DNA from: Hydractinia symbiolongicarpus
Taxonomy: Eukaryota > Cnidaria > Hydrozoa > Anthoathecata > Hydractiniidae
NCBI RefSeq assembly: GCF_029227915.1
Contig: NC_079885.1
Location: 16,069,001 to 16,133,000, forward strand
Length of the DNA: 64,000 bases
Direction of reading: 5' to 3'
Each line of letters opens with the position of its first letter. Position 1 is the stretch's first letter. The notes beneath the pieces were generated by a model. It saw only the letters and a list, made by a program, of their open reading frames with translations. It ran no database searches and had not been told where the DNA came from. A program made the position numbers and the translations under genes. Positions 21,642 to 33,344 of this stretch are shown in pieces.

Positions 21642-21760
21642 AGCCTACGACACCGGGAGTTCCCAGGCGGTGCCCTATCCAAGTACTATCCCGGCCCGAC
21701 GATGCTTAACTTCCGTGATCGGACGAGAACAGGTGTGTTCATCGTGGTATGGTCGTAGAC
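21642..21760 (-). rRNA. 5S rRNA: 5S ribosomal RNA gene (X type), variant
   Basis: Duplicate of 19373-19491, with G85A and G89C, K flank. Confidence 0.95.
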
Positions 21761-22209
21761 AAACAAACGGGCAGATATCTACGATTTATTAGCACATTAC
21801 ATCGAAAATGGTTTAAACTTTAAAGGTCATATTTCTTGACTGGGTGATCGGAAATAGGTCGTGTTTATGTGCATTTGAAAGCTCTTTTTAAGCGCTATCC
21901 ATTATTTACGACAACCACGCGCTTTAAGATTTCCGGTAAAAAGTTCCGACGAAGGCAATATAGGGTACTTTCAGATTTAATTTTCATATGACAAAGTTAA
22001 TTAGCAAATTAACTACATCGCCATTTTCTTTGTCTGACGCTCGTAATCCATTCATTTGCGACATGGCGCATTTATTGCAGCCAGATCGTAGCCGTTTTGA
22101 AGGAAAGAAACTTCTAATCACGTCCCTTACTTGATTTACTCAGCGGCTATAGCGTAAAAAAGATACGTCACAGTCGTAATGATAAATAATGTAACGTGAA
22201 AAAGTCAAT

Positions 22210-22328
22210 AGCCTACGACACCGGGAGTTCCCAGGCGGTCCCCCATCCAAGTACTATCCCGGCCCGACGATGCTTAACTTCCGTGATCGGACGAGAACAG
22301 GTGTGTTCATCGTGGTATGGTCGTAGAC
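22210..22328 (-). rRNA. 5S rRNA: 5S ribosomal RNA gene, consensus copy
   Basis: Exact consensus; duplicate of 19941-20059 with the same altered R flank. The tetramer reverts to a trimer here because no second Y follows. Confidence 0.96.
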
Positions 22329-22778
22329 AAGCATACAGGCAGATATCTACGATTTATTAGCACATTACATCGAAAATGGTTCAAATTTTAAAGGTCATAT
22401 TTCTTGACTGGGTGATCGGAAATAGGTCGTGTTTATGTGCATTTGAAAGCTCTTTTTAAGCGCTATCGATTCTGTACGACAATAATGCGCTTTAAGATTT
22501 CCGGTAAAAAGTTCAAACGAAGGCAATCTAGGGTACTTGCAGACTTAATTTTCATATGACAAAGTTATTTAGCAAAGCAACTACATCGCCATTTTCTTTG
22601 TCTGATGCTCGTAATCCATTCATTTGCGACGTGGCGCATTTATTGCAGCAAGATTGTAGCCGTTTTGAAGGGAAAGCAACTTCTAATCATGTCCCTTACT
22701 TGATTTACTCAGCGGCTATTGCGTAAAAAAGATACGTCACAGTCATAATGATAAATAATGTAACGTGAAAAAGTCAAT

Positions 22779-22897
22779 AGCCTACGACACCGGGAGTTCC
22801 CAGGCGGTCCCCCATTCAAGTACTATCCCGGCCCGACGATGCTTAACTTCCGTGATCGGACGAGAACAGGTGTGTTCATCGTGGTATGGTCGTAGAC
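22779..22897 (-). rRNA. 5S rRNA: 5S ribosomal RNA gene (Z type)
   Basis: K flank, G82A. Private spacer changes upstream are GCGCTAACC and CTTTGAGACT. Confidence 0.95.
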
Positions 22898-23342
22898 AAA
22901 CAAACGGGCAGATATCTACGATTTATTAGCACATTACATCGAAAATGGTTTAAACTTTAAAGGTCATATTTCTTGACTGGATCATCCGAAATAGGTCGTG
23001 TTTATGTGCATTTGAAAGCTCTTTTCAAGCGCTAACCATTAATTACGACAACCATGCGCTTTAAGATTTCCGGTAAAAAGTTCCAACGAAGGCAATCTAG
23101 GGTACTTTGAGACTTAATTTTCATATGACAAAGTTAATTAGCAAATACATCGCCATTTTCTTTGTCTGACGCTCGTAATCTATTCATTTGCGACGTGGCG
23201 CATTTATTGCAGCCAGATTGTAGCCGTTTTGAAGGGAAAGAAACTTCTAATCACGTCCCTTACTTGATTTACTCAGTGGCTATAGCGTAAAAAAGATACG
23301 TCACAGTCGTAATGATAAATAATGTAACGTGAAAAAGTCAAT

Positions 23343-23461
23343 AGCCTACGACACCGGGAGTTCCCAGGCGGTGCCCCATCCAAGTACTATCCCGGCCCGA
23401 CGATGCTTAACTTCCGTGATCGGACGAGAACAGGTGTGTTCATCGTGGTATGGTCGTAGAC
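23343..23461 (-). rRNA. 5S rRNA: 5S ribosomal RNA gene (X type)
   Basis: K flank, G89C. Confidence 0.96.
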
Positions 23462-23910
23462 AAACAAACGGGCAGATATCTACGATTTATTAGCACATTA
23501 CATCGAAAATGGTTTAAACTTTAAAGGTCATATTTCTTGACTGGGTGATCGGAAATAGGTCGTGTTTATGTGCATTTGAAAGCTCTTTTTAAGCGCTATC
23601 CATTATTTACGACAACCATGCGCTTTAAGATTTCCGGTAAAAAGTTCCAACGAAGGCAATATAGGGTACTTTCAGATTTAATTTTCATATGACAAAGTTA
23701 ATTAGCAAATTAACTACATCGCCATTTTCTTTGTCTGACGCTCGTAATCCATTCATTTGCGACGTGGCGCATTTATTGCAGCCAGATCGTAGCCGTTGTG
23801 AGGGAAAGAAACTTCTAATCACGTCCCTTACTTCATTTACTCAGCGACTATAGCGTAAAAAAGATACGTCACAGTCGTAATGATAAATAATGTAACGTGA
23901 AAAAGTCAAT

Positions 23911-24029
23911 AGCCTACGACACCGGGAGTTCCCAGGCGGTCCCCCATCCAAGTACTATCCCGGCCCGACGATGCTTAACTTCCGTGATCGGACGAGAACA
24001 GGTGTGTTCATCGTGGTATGGTCGTGGAC
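23911..24029 (-). rRNA. 5S rRNA: 5S ribosomal RNA gene, helix I variant
   Basis: R flank; T4C in helix I. Like 1968-2086 and 6669-6787 it is the last full minus gene before a fold-back, which supports a common origin of the three regions. Confidence 0.95.
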
Positions 24030-24479
24030 AAGCATACGGGCAGATATCTACGATTTATTAGCACATTACATCGAAAATGGTTCAAATTTTAAAGGTCATA
24101 TTTCTTGACTGGGTGATCGGAAATAGGTCGTGTTTATGTGCATTTGAAAGCTCTTTTTAAGCGCTATCGATTCTGTACGACAATAATGCGCTTTAAGATT
24201 TCCGGTAAAAAGTTCCAACGAAGGCAATCTAGGGTACTTGCAGACTTAATTTTCATATGACAAAGTTAATTAGCAAAGTAAGTACATCGCCATTTTCTTT
24301 GTCTGACGCTCGTAATCCATTCATTTGCGACGTGGCGCATTTATTGCAGCAAGATTGTAGCCGTTTTGAAGAAAAAGCAACTTCTAATCATGTCCCTTAC
24401 TTGATTTACTCAGCGGCTATTGCGTAAAAAAGATACGTCACAGTCATAATGATAAATAATGTAACGTGAAAAAGTCAAT

Positions 24480-24566
24480 AGCCTACGACACCGGGATTTC
24501 CCAGGCGGTTCCCCATCCAAGTACTATCCCGGCCCGACGATGCATAACTTCCGTGATCGGACGAGA
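24480..24566 (-). pseudogene. 5' truncated 5S gene at fold-back junction 3
   Basis: Nt 33-119 only. A55T is shared with the other two truncated copies; G89A and C102A are private to this one. The spacer has the Z mark CAGTCATAATG. Confidence 0.93.
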
Positions 24567-24579
24567 TGCCCGTATGCTT

Positions 24580-24698
24580 GTCTACGACCATACCACGATG
24601 AACACACCTGTTCTCGTCCGATCACGGAAGTTAAGCATCGTCGGGCCGGGATAGTACTTGGATGGGGGACCGCCTGGGAACTCCCGGTGTCGTAGGCT
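24580..24698 (+). rRNA. 5S rRNA: 5S ribosomal RNA gene, consensus sequence, promoter-stripped
   Basis: The only plus gene with the exact consensus. Only about 13 bp of native upstream flank remains, so the TATA-like element is absent. The 3' flank keeps T5 but reads TTAAATTATT further down. Confidence 0.95.
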
Positions 24699-25148
24699 AT
24701 TGACTTTTTCACGTTAAATTATTTATCATTACGACTGTGACGTATCTTTTTTACGCAATAGCCGCTGAGTAAATCAAGTAAGAGACGTGATTAGAAGTTT
24801 CTTTCCCTTCAAAACGGCTACAATCTGGCTGCAATAAATGCGCCACGTCGCAAATGAATAGATTACGAGCGTCAGACAAAGAAAATGGCGATGTAGTTAA
24901 TTTGCTAATTAACTTTGTCATATGAAAATTAAGTCTGAAAGTACCCTAGATTGCCTTCGTTGGAACTTTTTACCGGAAATCTTAAAGCGCATGGTTGTCG
25001 TAAGTAATGGATAGCGCTTGAAAAGAGCTTTCAAATGCACATAAACACGACCTATTTCGGATGATCCAGTCAAGAAATATGACCTTTAAAGTTTAAACCA
25101 TTTTCGATGTAATGTGCTAATAAATCGTAGATATCTGCCCGTTTCTTT

Positions 25149-25267
25149 GTCTACGACCATACCACGATGAACACACCTGTTCTCGTCCGATCACGGAAGT
25201 TAAGCATCGTCGGGCCGGGATAGTACTTGAATAGGGGACCGCCTGGGAACTCCCGGTGTCGTAGGCT
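25149..25267 (+). rRNA. 5S rRNA: 5S ribosomal RNA gene, plus strand
   Basis: G82A and G85A, as in 2637-2755. The K-like flank reads CCCGTTTCTTT. It now has a full upstream spacer with the TATA-like element. Confidence 0.95.
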
Positions 25268-25717
25268 ATTGACTTTTTCACGTTACATTATTTATCATTA
25301 CGACTGTGACGTATCTTTTTTACGCAATAGCCGCTGAGTAAATCAAGTAAGGGACGTGATTATAAGTTTCTTTCCCTTCAAAACGGCTACAATCTGGCTG
25401 CAATAAATGCGCCACGTCGCAAATGAATGGATTACGAGCGTCAGACAAAGAAAATAGCGATGTAGTTAATTTGCTAATTAACTTTGTCATATGAAAATTA
25501 AGTCTGAAAGTACCCTTGATTGCCTTCGTTGGAACTTTTTACCGGAAATCTTAAAGCGCATGGTTGTCGTAAATAATAGTTAACGCTTGAAAAGAGCTTT
25601 CAAATGCACATAAACACGACCTATTGCGAATAATCCAGTCAAGAAATAAGACCTTTAAAGTTTAAACCATTTTCGATGTAATGTGCTAATAAATCGTAGA
25701 TATCTGCCCGTTTGTTT

Positions 25718-25836
25718 GTCTACGAGCATACCACGTGGAACACACCTGTTCTCGTCCGATCACGGAAGTTAAGCATCGTCGGGCCGGGATAGTACTTAGA
25801 TGGGGGACCGCCTTGGAACTCCCGGTGTCGTAGGCT
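25718..25836 (+). rRNA. 5S rRNA: 5S ribosomal RNA gene, plus strand, heavily variant
   Basis: Five changes: C9G (helix I), A19T and T20G (helix II), G81A and G97T (C box). This is the most altered full plus copy and probably not functional. Confidence 0.92.
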
Positions 25837-26286
25837 ATTGACTTTTTCACGTTACATTATTTATCATTACGACTGTGACGTATCTTTTTTACGCAATAGC
25901 CGCTGAGTAAATCAAGTAAGGGACGTGATTATAAGTTTCTTTCCCTTCAAAACGGCTACAATCTTGCTGCAATAAATGCGCCACGTCGCAAATGAATGGA
26001 TTACGAGCGTCAGACAAAGAAAATAGCGATGTAATTAATTTGCTAATTAACTTTGTCATATAAAAATTAAGTCTGAAAGTACCCTTGATTGCCTTCGTTG
26101 GAACTTTTTACCGGAAATCTTAAAGCGCATGGTTGTCGTAAATAATAGTTAACGCTTGAAAAGAGCTTTCAAATGCACATAAACACGACCTATTGCGGAT
26201 AATCCAGTCAAGAAATAAGACCTTTAAAGTTTAAACCATTTTCGATGTAATGTGCTAATAAATCGTAGATATCTGCCCGTTTGTTT

Positions 26287-26405
26287 GTCTACGACCATAC
26301 TACGATGAACACACCTGTTCTCGTCCGATCACGGAAGTTAAGCATCGTCGGGCCGGGATAGTACTTGGATGGGGGACCGCCTGGGAACTCCCGGTGTCGT
26401 AGGCT
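26287..26405 (+). rRNA. 5S rRNA: 5S ribosomal RNA gene, plus strand
   Basis: K flank; single change C15T. Confidence 0.95.
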
Positions 26406-26855
26406 ATTGACTTTTTCACGTTACATTATTTATCATTACGACTGTGACGTATGTTTTTTACGCAATAGCCGCTGAGTAAATCAAGTAAAGGACATGATTA
26501 GAAGTTTCTTTCCCTTCAAAACGGCTACAATCTTGCTGCAATAAATGCGCCACGTCGCAAATGAATGGATTACGAGCATCAGACAAAGAAAATGGCGATG
26601 TAGTTATTTTGCTAATTAACTTTGTCATATGAAAATTAAGACTGAAAGTACACTAGATTGCCTTCGTTGGAATTTTTTACCGGAAATCTTAAAGCGCATG
26701 GTTGTCGTTAATAATGGATAGCGCTTGAAAAGAGCTTTCAAATGCACATAAACACGACCTATTTCGGATAATCCAGTCAAGAAATATGACCTTTAAAGTT
26801 TAAACCATTTTCGATGTAATGTGCTAATAAATCGTAGATATCTGCCCGTTTGTTT

Positions 26856-26929
26856 GTCTACGACCATACCACGATGAACACACCTGTTCTCGTCCGATCA
26901 CGGAAGTCAAGCATCGTCTGGCCTGGATA
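26856..26929 (+). pseudogene. 3' truncated 5S gene at plus-to-minus junction
   Basis: Nt 1-74 with T53C, G64T and G69T, same as 9045-9118, joined through GATA to minus spacer. It has no C box and no terminator. Confidence 0.92.
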
Positions 26930-26973
26930 CGTCACAGTCGTAATGATAAATAATGTAACGTGAAAAAGTCAAT

Positions 26974-27092
26974 AGCCTACGACACCGGGAGTTCCCAGGC
27001 GGTCCCCCATTCAAGTACTATCCCGGCCCGACGATGCTTAACTTCCGTGATCGGACGAGAACAGGTGTGTTCATCGTGGTATGGTCGTAGAC
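26974..27092 (-). rRNA. 5S rRNA: 5S ribosomal RNA gene (Z type)
   Basis: K flank, G82A, 564-bp spacer upstream. Counterpart of 9163-9281. Confidence 0.96.
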
Positions 27093-27537
27093 AAACAAAC
27101 GGGCAGATATCTACGATTTATTAGCACATTACATCGAAAATGGTTTAAACTTTAAAGGTCATATTTCTTGACTGGATCATCCGAAATAGGTCGTGTTTAT
27201 GTGCATTTGAAAGCTCTTTTCAAGCGCTATCCATTAATTACGACAACCATGCGCTTTAAGATTTCCGGTAAAAAGTTCCAACGAAGGCAATCTAAGGTAC
27301 TTTCAGACTTAATTTTCATATGACAAAGTTAATTAGCAAATACATCGCCATTTTCTTTGTCTGACGCTCGTATTCTAATCATTTGCGACGTGGCGCATTT
27401 ATTGCAGCCAGATTGTAGCCTTTTTGAAGGGAAAGAAACTTCTAATCACGTCTTTTACTTGATTTACTCAGCGGCTATTGCGTAAAAAAGATACGTCACA
27501 GTCGTAATGATAAATAATTTAACGTGAAAAAGTCAAT

Positions 27538-27656
27538 AGCCTACGACACCGGGAGTTCCCAGGCGGTGCCCCATCCAAGTACTATCCCGGCCCGACGATG
27601 CTTAACTTCCGTGATCGGACGAGAACAGGTGTGTTCATCGTGGTATGGTCGTAGAC
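27538..27656 (-). rRNA. 5S rRNA: 5S ribosomal RNA gene
   Basis: R flank, G89C. The upstream spacer has ATTACCTCG for ATTACATCG. Confidence 0.95.
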
Positions 27657-28106
27657 AAGCATACGGGCAGATATCTACGATTTATTAGCACATTACCTCG
27701 AAAATGGTTCAAACTTTAAAGGTCATATTTCTTGACTGGATCTTCCGAAATAGGTCGTGTTTATGTGCATTTGAAAGCTCTTTTTAAGCGCTATCCATTA
27801 ATTACAACAACCATGCGCTTTAAGATTTCCAGTAAAAAGTTCCAACGAAGGCAATCTAGGGTACTTTCAGACTTAATTTTCATATGACAAAGTTAATTAG
27901 CAAATTAACTACATCGCCATTTTCTTTGTCTGACGCTCGTAATCCATTCATTTGCGACGTGGCGCATTTATTGCAGCCAGATCGTAGCCGTTTTGAAGGG
28001 AAAGAAACTTCTAATCAAGTCCCTTACTTGATTTACTCAGCGGCTATTGCGTAAAAAAGATACGTCACAGTCGTAATGATAATTAATGTAACGTGAAAAA
28101 GTCAAT

Positions 28107-28225
28107 AGCCTACGACACCGGGAGTTCCCAGGCGGTCCCACATCCAAGTACTATCCCGGCCCGACGATGCTTAACTTCCGTGATCGGACGAGAACAGGTG
28201 TGTTCATCGTGGTATGGTCGTAGAC
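28107..28225 (-). rRNA. 5S rRNA: 5S ribosomal RNA gene
   Basis: G86T in the C box; flank GTGTGCTT as in 9727-9845. The upstream block reads GATAGC instead of GATATC. Confidence 0.95.
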
Positions 28226-28673
28226 AAGCACACGGGCAGATAGCTACGATTTATTAGCACATTACATCGAAAATGGTTCAAACTTTAAAGGTCATATTTT
28301 TTGACTGGGTGATCGGAAATAGGTCGTGTTTATGTGCATTTAAAAGCTCTTTTTAAGCGCTATCGATTCGTTACGACAATAATGCGCTTTAAGATTTCCG
28401 GTAAAAAGTTCCAACGAAGGCAATCTAGGGTACTTGCAGACTTAATTTTCATATGACAAAGTTAATTAGCAAAGCAACTACATCGCCATTTTCTTTGTCT
28501 GATGCTCGTAATCCATTCATTTGCGACGTGGCGCATTTATTGCAGCCAGATCGTAGCCGTTTTGAGGGAAAGAAACTTCTAATCACGTCCCTTACTTGAT
28601 TTACTCAGCGGCTATAACGTAAAAAGATACGTCACAGTCGTAATGATAAATAATGTAACGTGAAAAAGTCAAT

Positions 28674-28792
28674 AGCCTACGACACCGGGAGTTCCCAGGC
28701 GGTCCCCCATCCAAGTACTATCCCGGCCCGACGATGCTTAACTTCCGTGATCGGACGAGAACAGGTGTGTTCATCGTGGTATGGTCGTAGAC
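28674..28792 (-). rRNA. 5S rRNA: 5S ribosomal RNA gene, consensus copy
   Basis: Exact consensus, K flank (next base changed to GGGAAG). The downstream T6 run is T5 here. Confidence 0.97.
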
Positions 28793-29243
28793 AAACAAAC
28801 GGGAAGATATCTACGATTTATTAGCACATTACATCGAAAATGGTTTAAACTTTAAAGGTCATATTTCTTGACTGGGTGATCGGAAATAGGTCGTGTTTAT
28901 GTGCATTTGAAAGCTCTTTTTAAGCGCTATCCATTATTTGCGACAACCATGCGCTTTAAGATTTCCGGTAAAAAGTTCCGACGAAGGCAATATGGGGTAC
29001 TTTCAGATTTAATTTTCATATGACAAAGTTAATTAGCAAATTAACTACATCGCCATTTTCTTTGTCTGACGCTCGTAATCCATTCATTTGCGACGTGGCG
29101 CATTTATTGCTGCAAGATTGTAGCCGTTTTGAAGGGAAAGAAACTTCTAATCATGTCCCTTACTTGATTTACTCAGCGGCTATTGCGTAAAAAAAGATAC
29201 GTCACAGTCATAATGATAAATAATGTAACGTGAAAAAGTCAAT

Positions 29244-29362
29244 AGCCTACGACACCGGGAGTTCCCAGGCGGTCCCCCATCCAAGTACTATCCCCGCCCG
29301 ACGATGCTTAACTTCCGTGATCGGACGAGAACAGGTGTGTTCATCGTGGTATGGTCGTAGAC
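29244..29362 (-). rRNA. 5S rRNA: 5S ribosomal RNA gene, altered TATA-like box
   Basis: R flank; C68G in the intermediate element. The upstream element is TAACAAAT instead of TAATAAAT, the only such change I found. The downstream T run is T7. Confidence 0.95.
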
Positions 29363-29812
29363 AAGCATACGGGCAGATATCTACGATTTGTTAGCACATT
29401 ACATCGAAAATGGTTTAAACTTTAAAGGTCATATTTCTTGACTGGATCATCCGAAATAGGTCGTGTTTATGTGCATTTGAAAGCTCGTTTCAGGCGCTAT
29501 CCATTAATTACAACAACCATGCGCTTTAAGATTTCCGGTAAAAAGTTCCAACGAAGGCAATCTAGGGTACTTGCCGACTTAATTTTCATATGACAAAGTT
29601 AATTAGCAAAGTAAGTACATCGACATTTTATTTGTCTGACGCTCGTAATCCATTCATTTGCGACGTGGCGCATTTATTGCAGCAAGATTGTAGCCGTTTT
29701 GAAGGGAAAGAAACTTCTAATCTTGTCCCTTACTTGATTTACTCAGCGGCTATTGCGTAAAAAAGATACGTCACAGTCATAATGATAAATAATGTAACGT
29801 GAAAAAGTCAAT

Positions 29813-29931
29813 AGCCTACGACACCGGGAGTTCCCAGGCGGTCCCCCATCCAAGTACTATCCCGGCCCGACGATGCTTAACTTCCATGATCGGACGAGAA
29901 CAGGCGTGTTCATCGTGGTATGGTCGTAGAC
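29813..29931 (-). rRNA. 5S rRNA: 5S ribosomal RNA gene, variant copy
   Basis: R flank; A27G and C46T, both at or near helix III. It shares these with 30382, 30951 and 10296 copies. Confidence 0.95.
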
Positions 29932-30381
29932 AAGCATACGGGCAGATATCTACGATTTATTAGCACATTACATCGAAAATGGTTTAAACTTTAAAGGTCA
30001 TATTTCTTGACTGGATCATCCGAAATAGGTCGTGTTTATGTGCATTTGAAAGCTCGTTTCAGGTGCTATCCATTAATTACAACAACCATGCGCTTTAAGA
30101 TTTCCGGTAAAAAGTTCCAACGAAGGCAATCTAGGGTACTTGCCGACTTAATTTTCATATGACAAAGTTAATTAGCAAAGTAAGTACATCGACATTTTAT
30201 TTGTCTGACGCTCGTAATCCATTCATTTGCGACGTGGCGCATTTATTGCAGCAAGATTGTAGCCGTTTTGAAGGGAAAGAAACTTCTAATCTTGTCCCTT
30301 ACTTGATTTACTCAGCGGCTATTGCGTAAAAAAGATACGTCACAGTCGTAATGATAAATAATGTAACGTGAAAAAGTGAAT

Positions 30382-30500
30382 AGCCTACGACACTGGGAGT
30401 TCCCAGGCGGTTCCCCATCCAAGTACTATCCCGGCCCGACGATGCTTAACTTCCATGATCGGACGAGAACAGGCGTGTTCATCGTGGTATGGTCGTAGAC
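30382..30500 (-). rRNA. 5S rRNA: 5S ribosomal RNA gene, variant copy
   Basis: R flank; A27G, C46T, G89A and G107A, with the ATTCAC 3' flank. It pairs with 10296-10414, supporting an ancient segmental duplication. Confidence 0.94.
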
Positions 30501-30950
30501 AAGCATACGGGCAGATATCTACGATTTATTAGCACATTACATCGAAAATGGTTCAAATTTTAAAGGTCATATTTCTTGACTGGGTGATCGGAAATAGGTC
30601 ATGTTTATGTGCATTTGAAAGCTCATTTCAAGCCCTATCCATTAATTACAACAACCATGCGCTTTAAGATTTCCGTTAAAAATTTCCAACGAAGGCAATC
30701 TAGGGTACTTTCAGACTTAATTTTCATATGACAAAGTTAATTAGCAAATTAACTACATCGCCATTTTCTTTGTCTGACGCTCGTAATCCATTCATTTGCG
30801 ACGTGGCGCATTTATTGCAGCCAGATCGTAGCCGTTTTGAAGGGAAAGAAACTTCTAATCAAGTCCCTTACTTGATTTACTCAGCGGCTATTGCGTAAAA
30901 AAGATACGTCACAGTCGTAATGATAAATAATTTAACGTGAAAAAGTCAAT

Positions 30951-31069
30951 AGCCTACGACACCGGGAGTTCCCAGGCGGTCCCCCATCCAAGTACTATCC
31001 CGGCCCGACGATGCTTAACTTCCATGATCGGACGAGAACAGGCGTGTTCATCGTGGTATGGTCGTAGAC
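30951..31069 (-). rRNA. 5S rRNA: 5S ribosomal RNA gene, variant copy
   Basis: R flank; A27G and C46T. Confidence 0.95.
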
Positions 31070-31519
31070 AAGCATACGGGCAGATATCTACGATTTATTA
31101 GCACATTACATCGAAAATGGTTTAAACTTTAAAGGTCATATTTCTTGACTGGATCATCCGAAATAGGTCGTGTTTATGTGCATTTGAAAGCTCGTTTCAG
31201 GCGCTATCCATTAATTACAACAACCATGCGCTTTAAGATTTCCGGTAAAAAGTTCCAACGAAGGCAATCTAGGGTACTTGCCGACTTAATTTTCATATGA
31301 CAAAGTTAATTAGCAAATTAACTACATCGCCATTTTCTTTGTCTGACGCTCGTAATCCATTCATTTGCGACGTGGCGCATTTATTGCAGCCAGATCGTAG
31401 CCGTTTTGAAGGGAAAGAAACTTCTAATCAAGTCCCTTACTTGATTTACTCAGCGGCTATTGCGTAAAAAAGATACGTCACAGTCGTAATGATAAATAAT
31501 TTAACGTGAAAAAGTCAAT

Positions 31520-31638
31520 AGCCTACGACACCGGGAGTTCCCAGGCGGTCCCCCATCCAAGTACTATCCCGGCCCGACGATGCTTAACTTCCGTGATCGG
31601 ACGAGAACAGGTGTGTTCATCGTGGTATGGTCGTAGAC
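31520..31638 (-). rRNA. 5S rRNA: 5S ribosomal RNA gene, consensus copy
   Basis: Exact consensus; K-like flank with one base changed (CCCGTTTGTGT). Confidence 0.96.
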
Positions 31639-32088
31639 ACACAAACGGGCAGATATCTACGATTTATTAGCACATTATATCGAAAATGGTTCAAATTTTA
31701 AAGATCATAATTCTTGACTGGGTGATCGGAAATAGTTTGTGTTTATGTGCATTTGAAAGCTCTTTTTAAGCGCTATCCATTAATTACAATAACCATGCGC
31801 TTTAAGATTTCCAGTAAAAAGTTCCAACGAAGGCAATCTAGTGTACTTTCAGACTTAATTTTCATATGACAAAGTTAATTAGCAAATTAACTACATCGCC
31901 ATTTTCTTTGTCTGACGCTCGTAATCCATTCATTTGCGACGTGGCGCATTTATTGCAGCCAGATCGTAGCCGTTTTGAAGGGAAAGAAACTTCTAATCAA
32001 GTCCCTTACTTGATTTACTCAGCGGCTATTGCGTAAAAAAGATACGTCACAGTCGTAATGATAAATAATGTAACGTGAAAAAGTCAAT

Positions 32089-32207
32089 AGCCTACGACAC
32101 CGGGAGTTCCCAGGCGGTCCCCCATCCAAGTACTATCCCGGCCCGACGAGGCTTAACTTCCGTGATCGGACCAGAACAGGTGTGTTCATTGTGGTATGGT
32201 CGTAGAC
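32089..32207 (-). rRNA. 5S rRNA: 5S ribosomal RNA gene, variant copy
   Basis: K flank; G18A, C36G and A58C (A box). The upstream spacer has several private changes (CCCGTGAAAAG, GGGCACTTTCACAC). Confidence 0.94.
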
Positions 32208-32657
32208 AAACAAACGGGCAGATATCTACGATTTATTAGCACATTACATCGAAAATGGTTTAAACTTTAAAGGTCATATTTCTTGACTGGGTGATCGGAA
32301 ATAGGTCGTGTTTATGTGCATTTGAAAGCTCTTTTTACGCGTTATCGATTCTTTACGACAATAATGCGCTTTAAGATTTCCCGTGAAAAGTTCCAACGAA
32401 GGCAATCTAGGGCACTTTCACACTTAAATTTCATATGACAAAGTTAGTTTCCAAAGTAAGTACATCGCCATTTTCTTTGTCTGACGCTCGTAATCCATTC
32501 ATTTGCGACGTGGCGCATTTATTGCAGCAAGATTGTAGCCTTTTTGAAGGGAAAGAAACTTCTAATCATGTCCCTTACTTGATTCACTCAGCGGCTATTG
32601 CGTAAAAAAGAAACGTCACAGTCGTAATGATAAATAATGAAACGTGAAAAAGTCAAT

Positions 32658-32776
32658 AGCCTACGACACCGGGAGTTCCCAGGCGGTGCCCCATCCAAGT
32701 ACTCTCCCGGCCCGACGAAGCTTAACTTCCGTGATCGGACGAGAACAGGTGTGTTCATCGTGGTATGGTCGTAGAC
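32658..32776 (-). rRNA. 5S rRNA: 5S ribosomal RNA gene, variant copy
   Basis: K flank; A58T, T73G and G89C. It shares the first two with 263-381 and 4964-5082, and a near-identical spacer with them. Confidence 0.95.
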
Positions 32777-33225
32777 AAACAAACGGACAGATATCTACGA
32801 TTTATTAGCACATTACATCGAAAATGGTTTAAACTTTATAGGTCATATTTCTTGACTGGATCATCCGAAATAGGTCGTGTTTATGTGCATTTGAAAGCTC
32901 TTTTCAGGCGCTATCCATTAATTACGACAACCATGCGCTTTAAGATTTCCGGTAAAAAGGTTCAACGAAGGCAATCTAGGGTACTTACAGACTTAATTTT
33001 CATATGACAAAGTTAAGTAGCAAAGTAAGTACATCGACATTTTGTTTGTCTGACGCTCGTAATCCATTCATTTGCGACGTGGCGCATTTATTGCAGCCAG
33101 ATCGTAGCCGTTTTGAGGGAAAGAAACTTCTAATCACGTCCCTTACTTGATTTACTCAGCGGCTATAGCGTAAAAAAGATACGTCACAGTCGTAATGATA
33201 AATAATGTAACGTGAAAAAGTCAAT

Positions 33226-33344
33226 AGCCTACGACACCGGGAGTTCCTAGGCGGTCCCCCATCCAAGTACTATCCCGGCCCGAAGATGCTTAACTTCCGT
33301 GATCGGACGAGAACAGGTGTGTTCATCGTGGTATGGTCGTAGAC
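33226..33344 (-). rRNA. 5S rRNA: 5S ribosomal RNA gene, variant copy
   Basis: K flank; G61T in the A box and G97A at the end of the C box. Confidence 0.95.

Larger units (their letters stand above)
14954..21760 (-). repeat. 2,269-bp tetramer (X-Y-Y-Z), three tandem copies
   Basis: Gene ends at 14953, 17222, 19491 and 21760 are spaced exactly 2,269 bp. The second and third copies share private marks (CTGCATCGCC, GGCTGTAGCG, GACATGGCGC, GCATACAGGC), so they are the most recent duplicates. Confidence 0.82.
24466..24712. repeat. Fold-back palindrome centre 3
   Basis: Same breakpoint as centres 1 and 2, with the 45-bp centre at 24567-24611, about 17.2 kb from centre 2. Confidence 0.9.
24567..26929 (+). 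repeat. Inverted cassette 3: plus-oriented 5S units
   Basis: Four full plus genes and one 3'-truncated gene, one unit more than cassette 2. Both end junctions match cassette 2 to the base. Confidence 0.88.
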
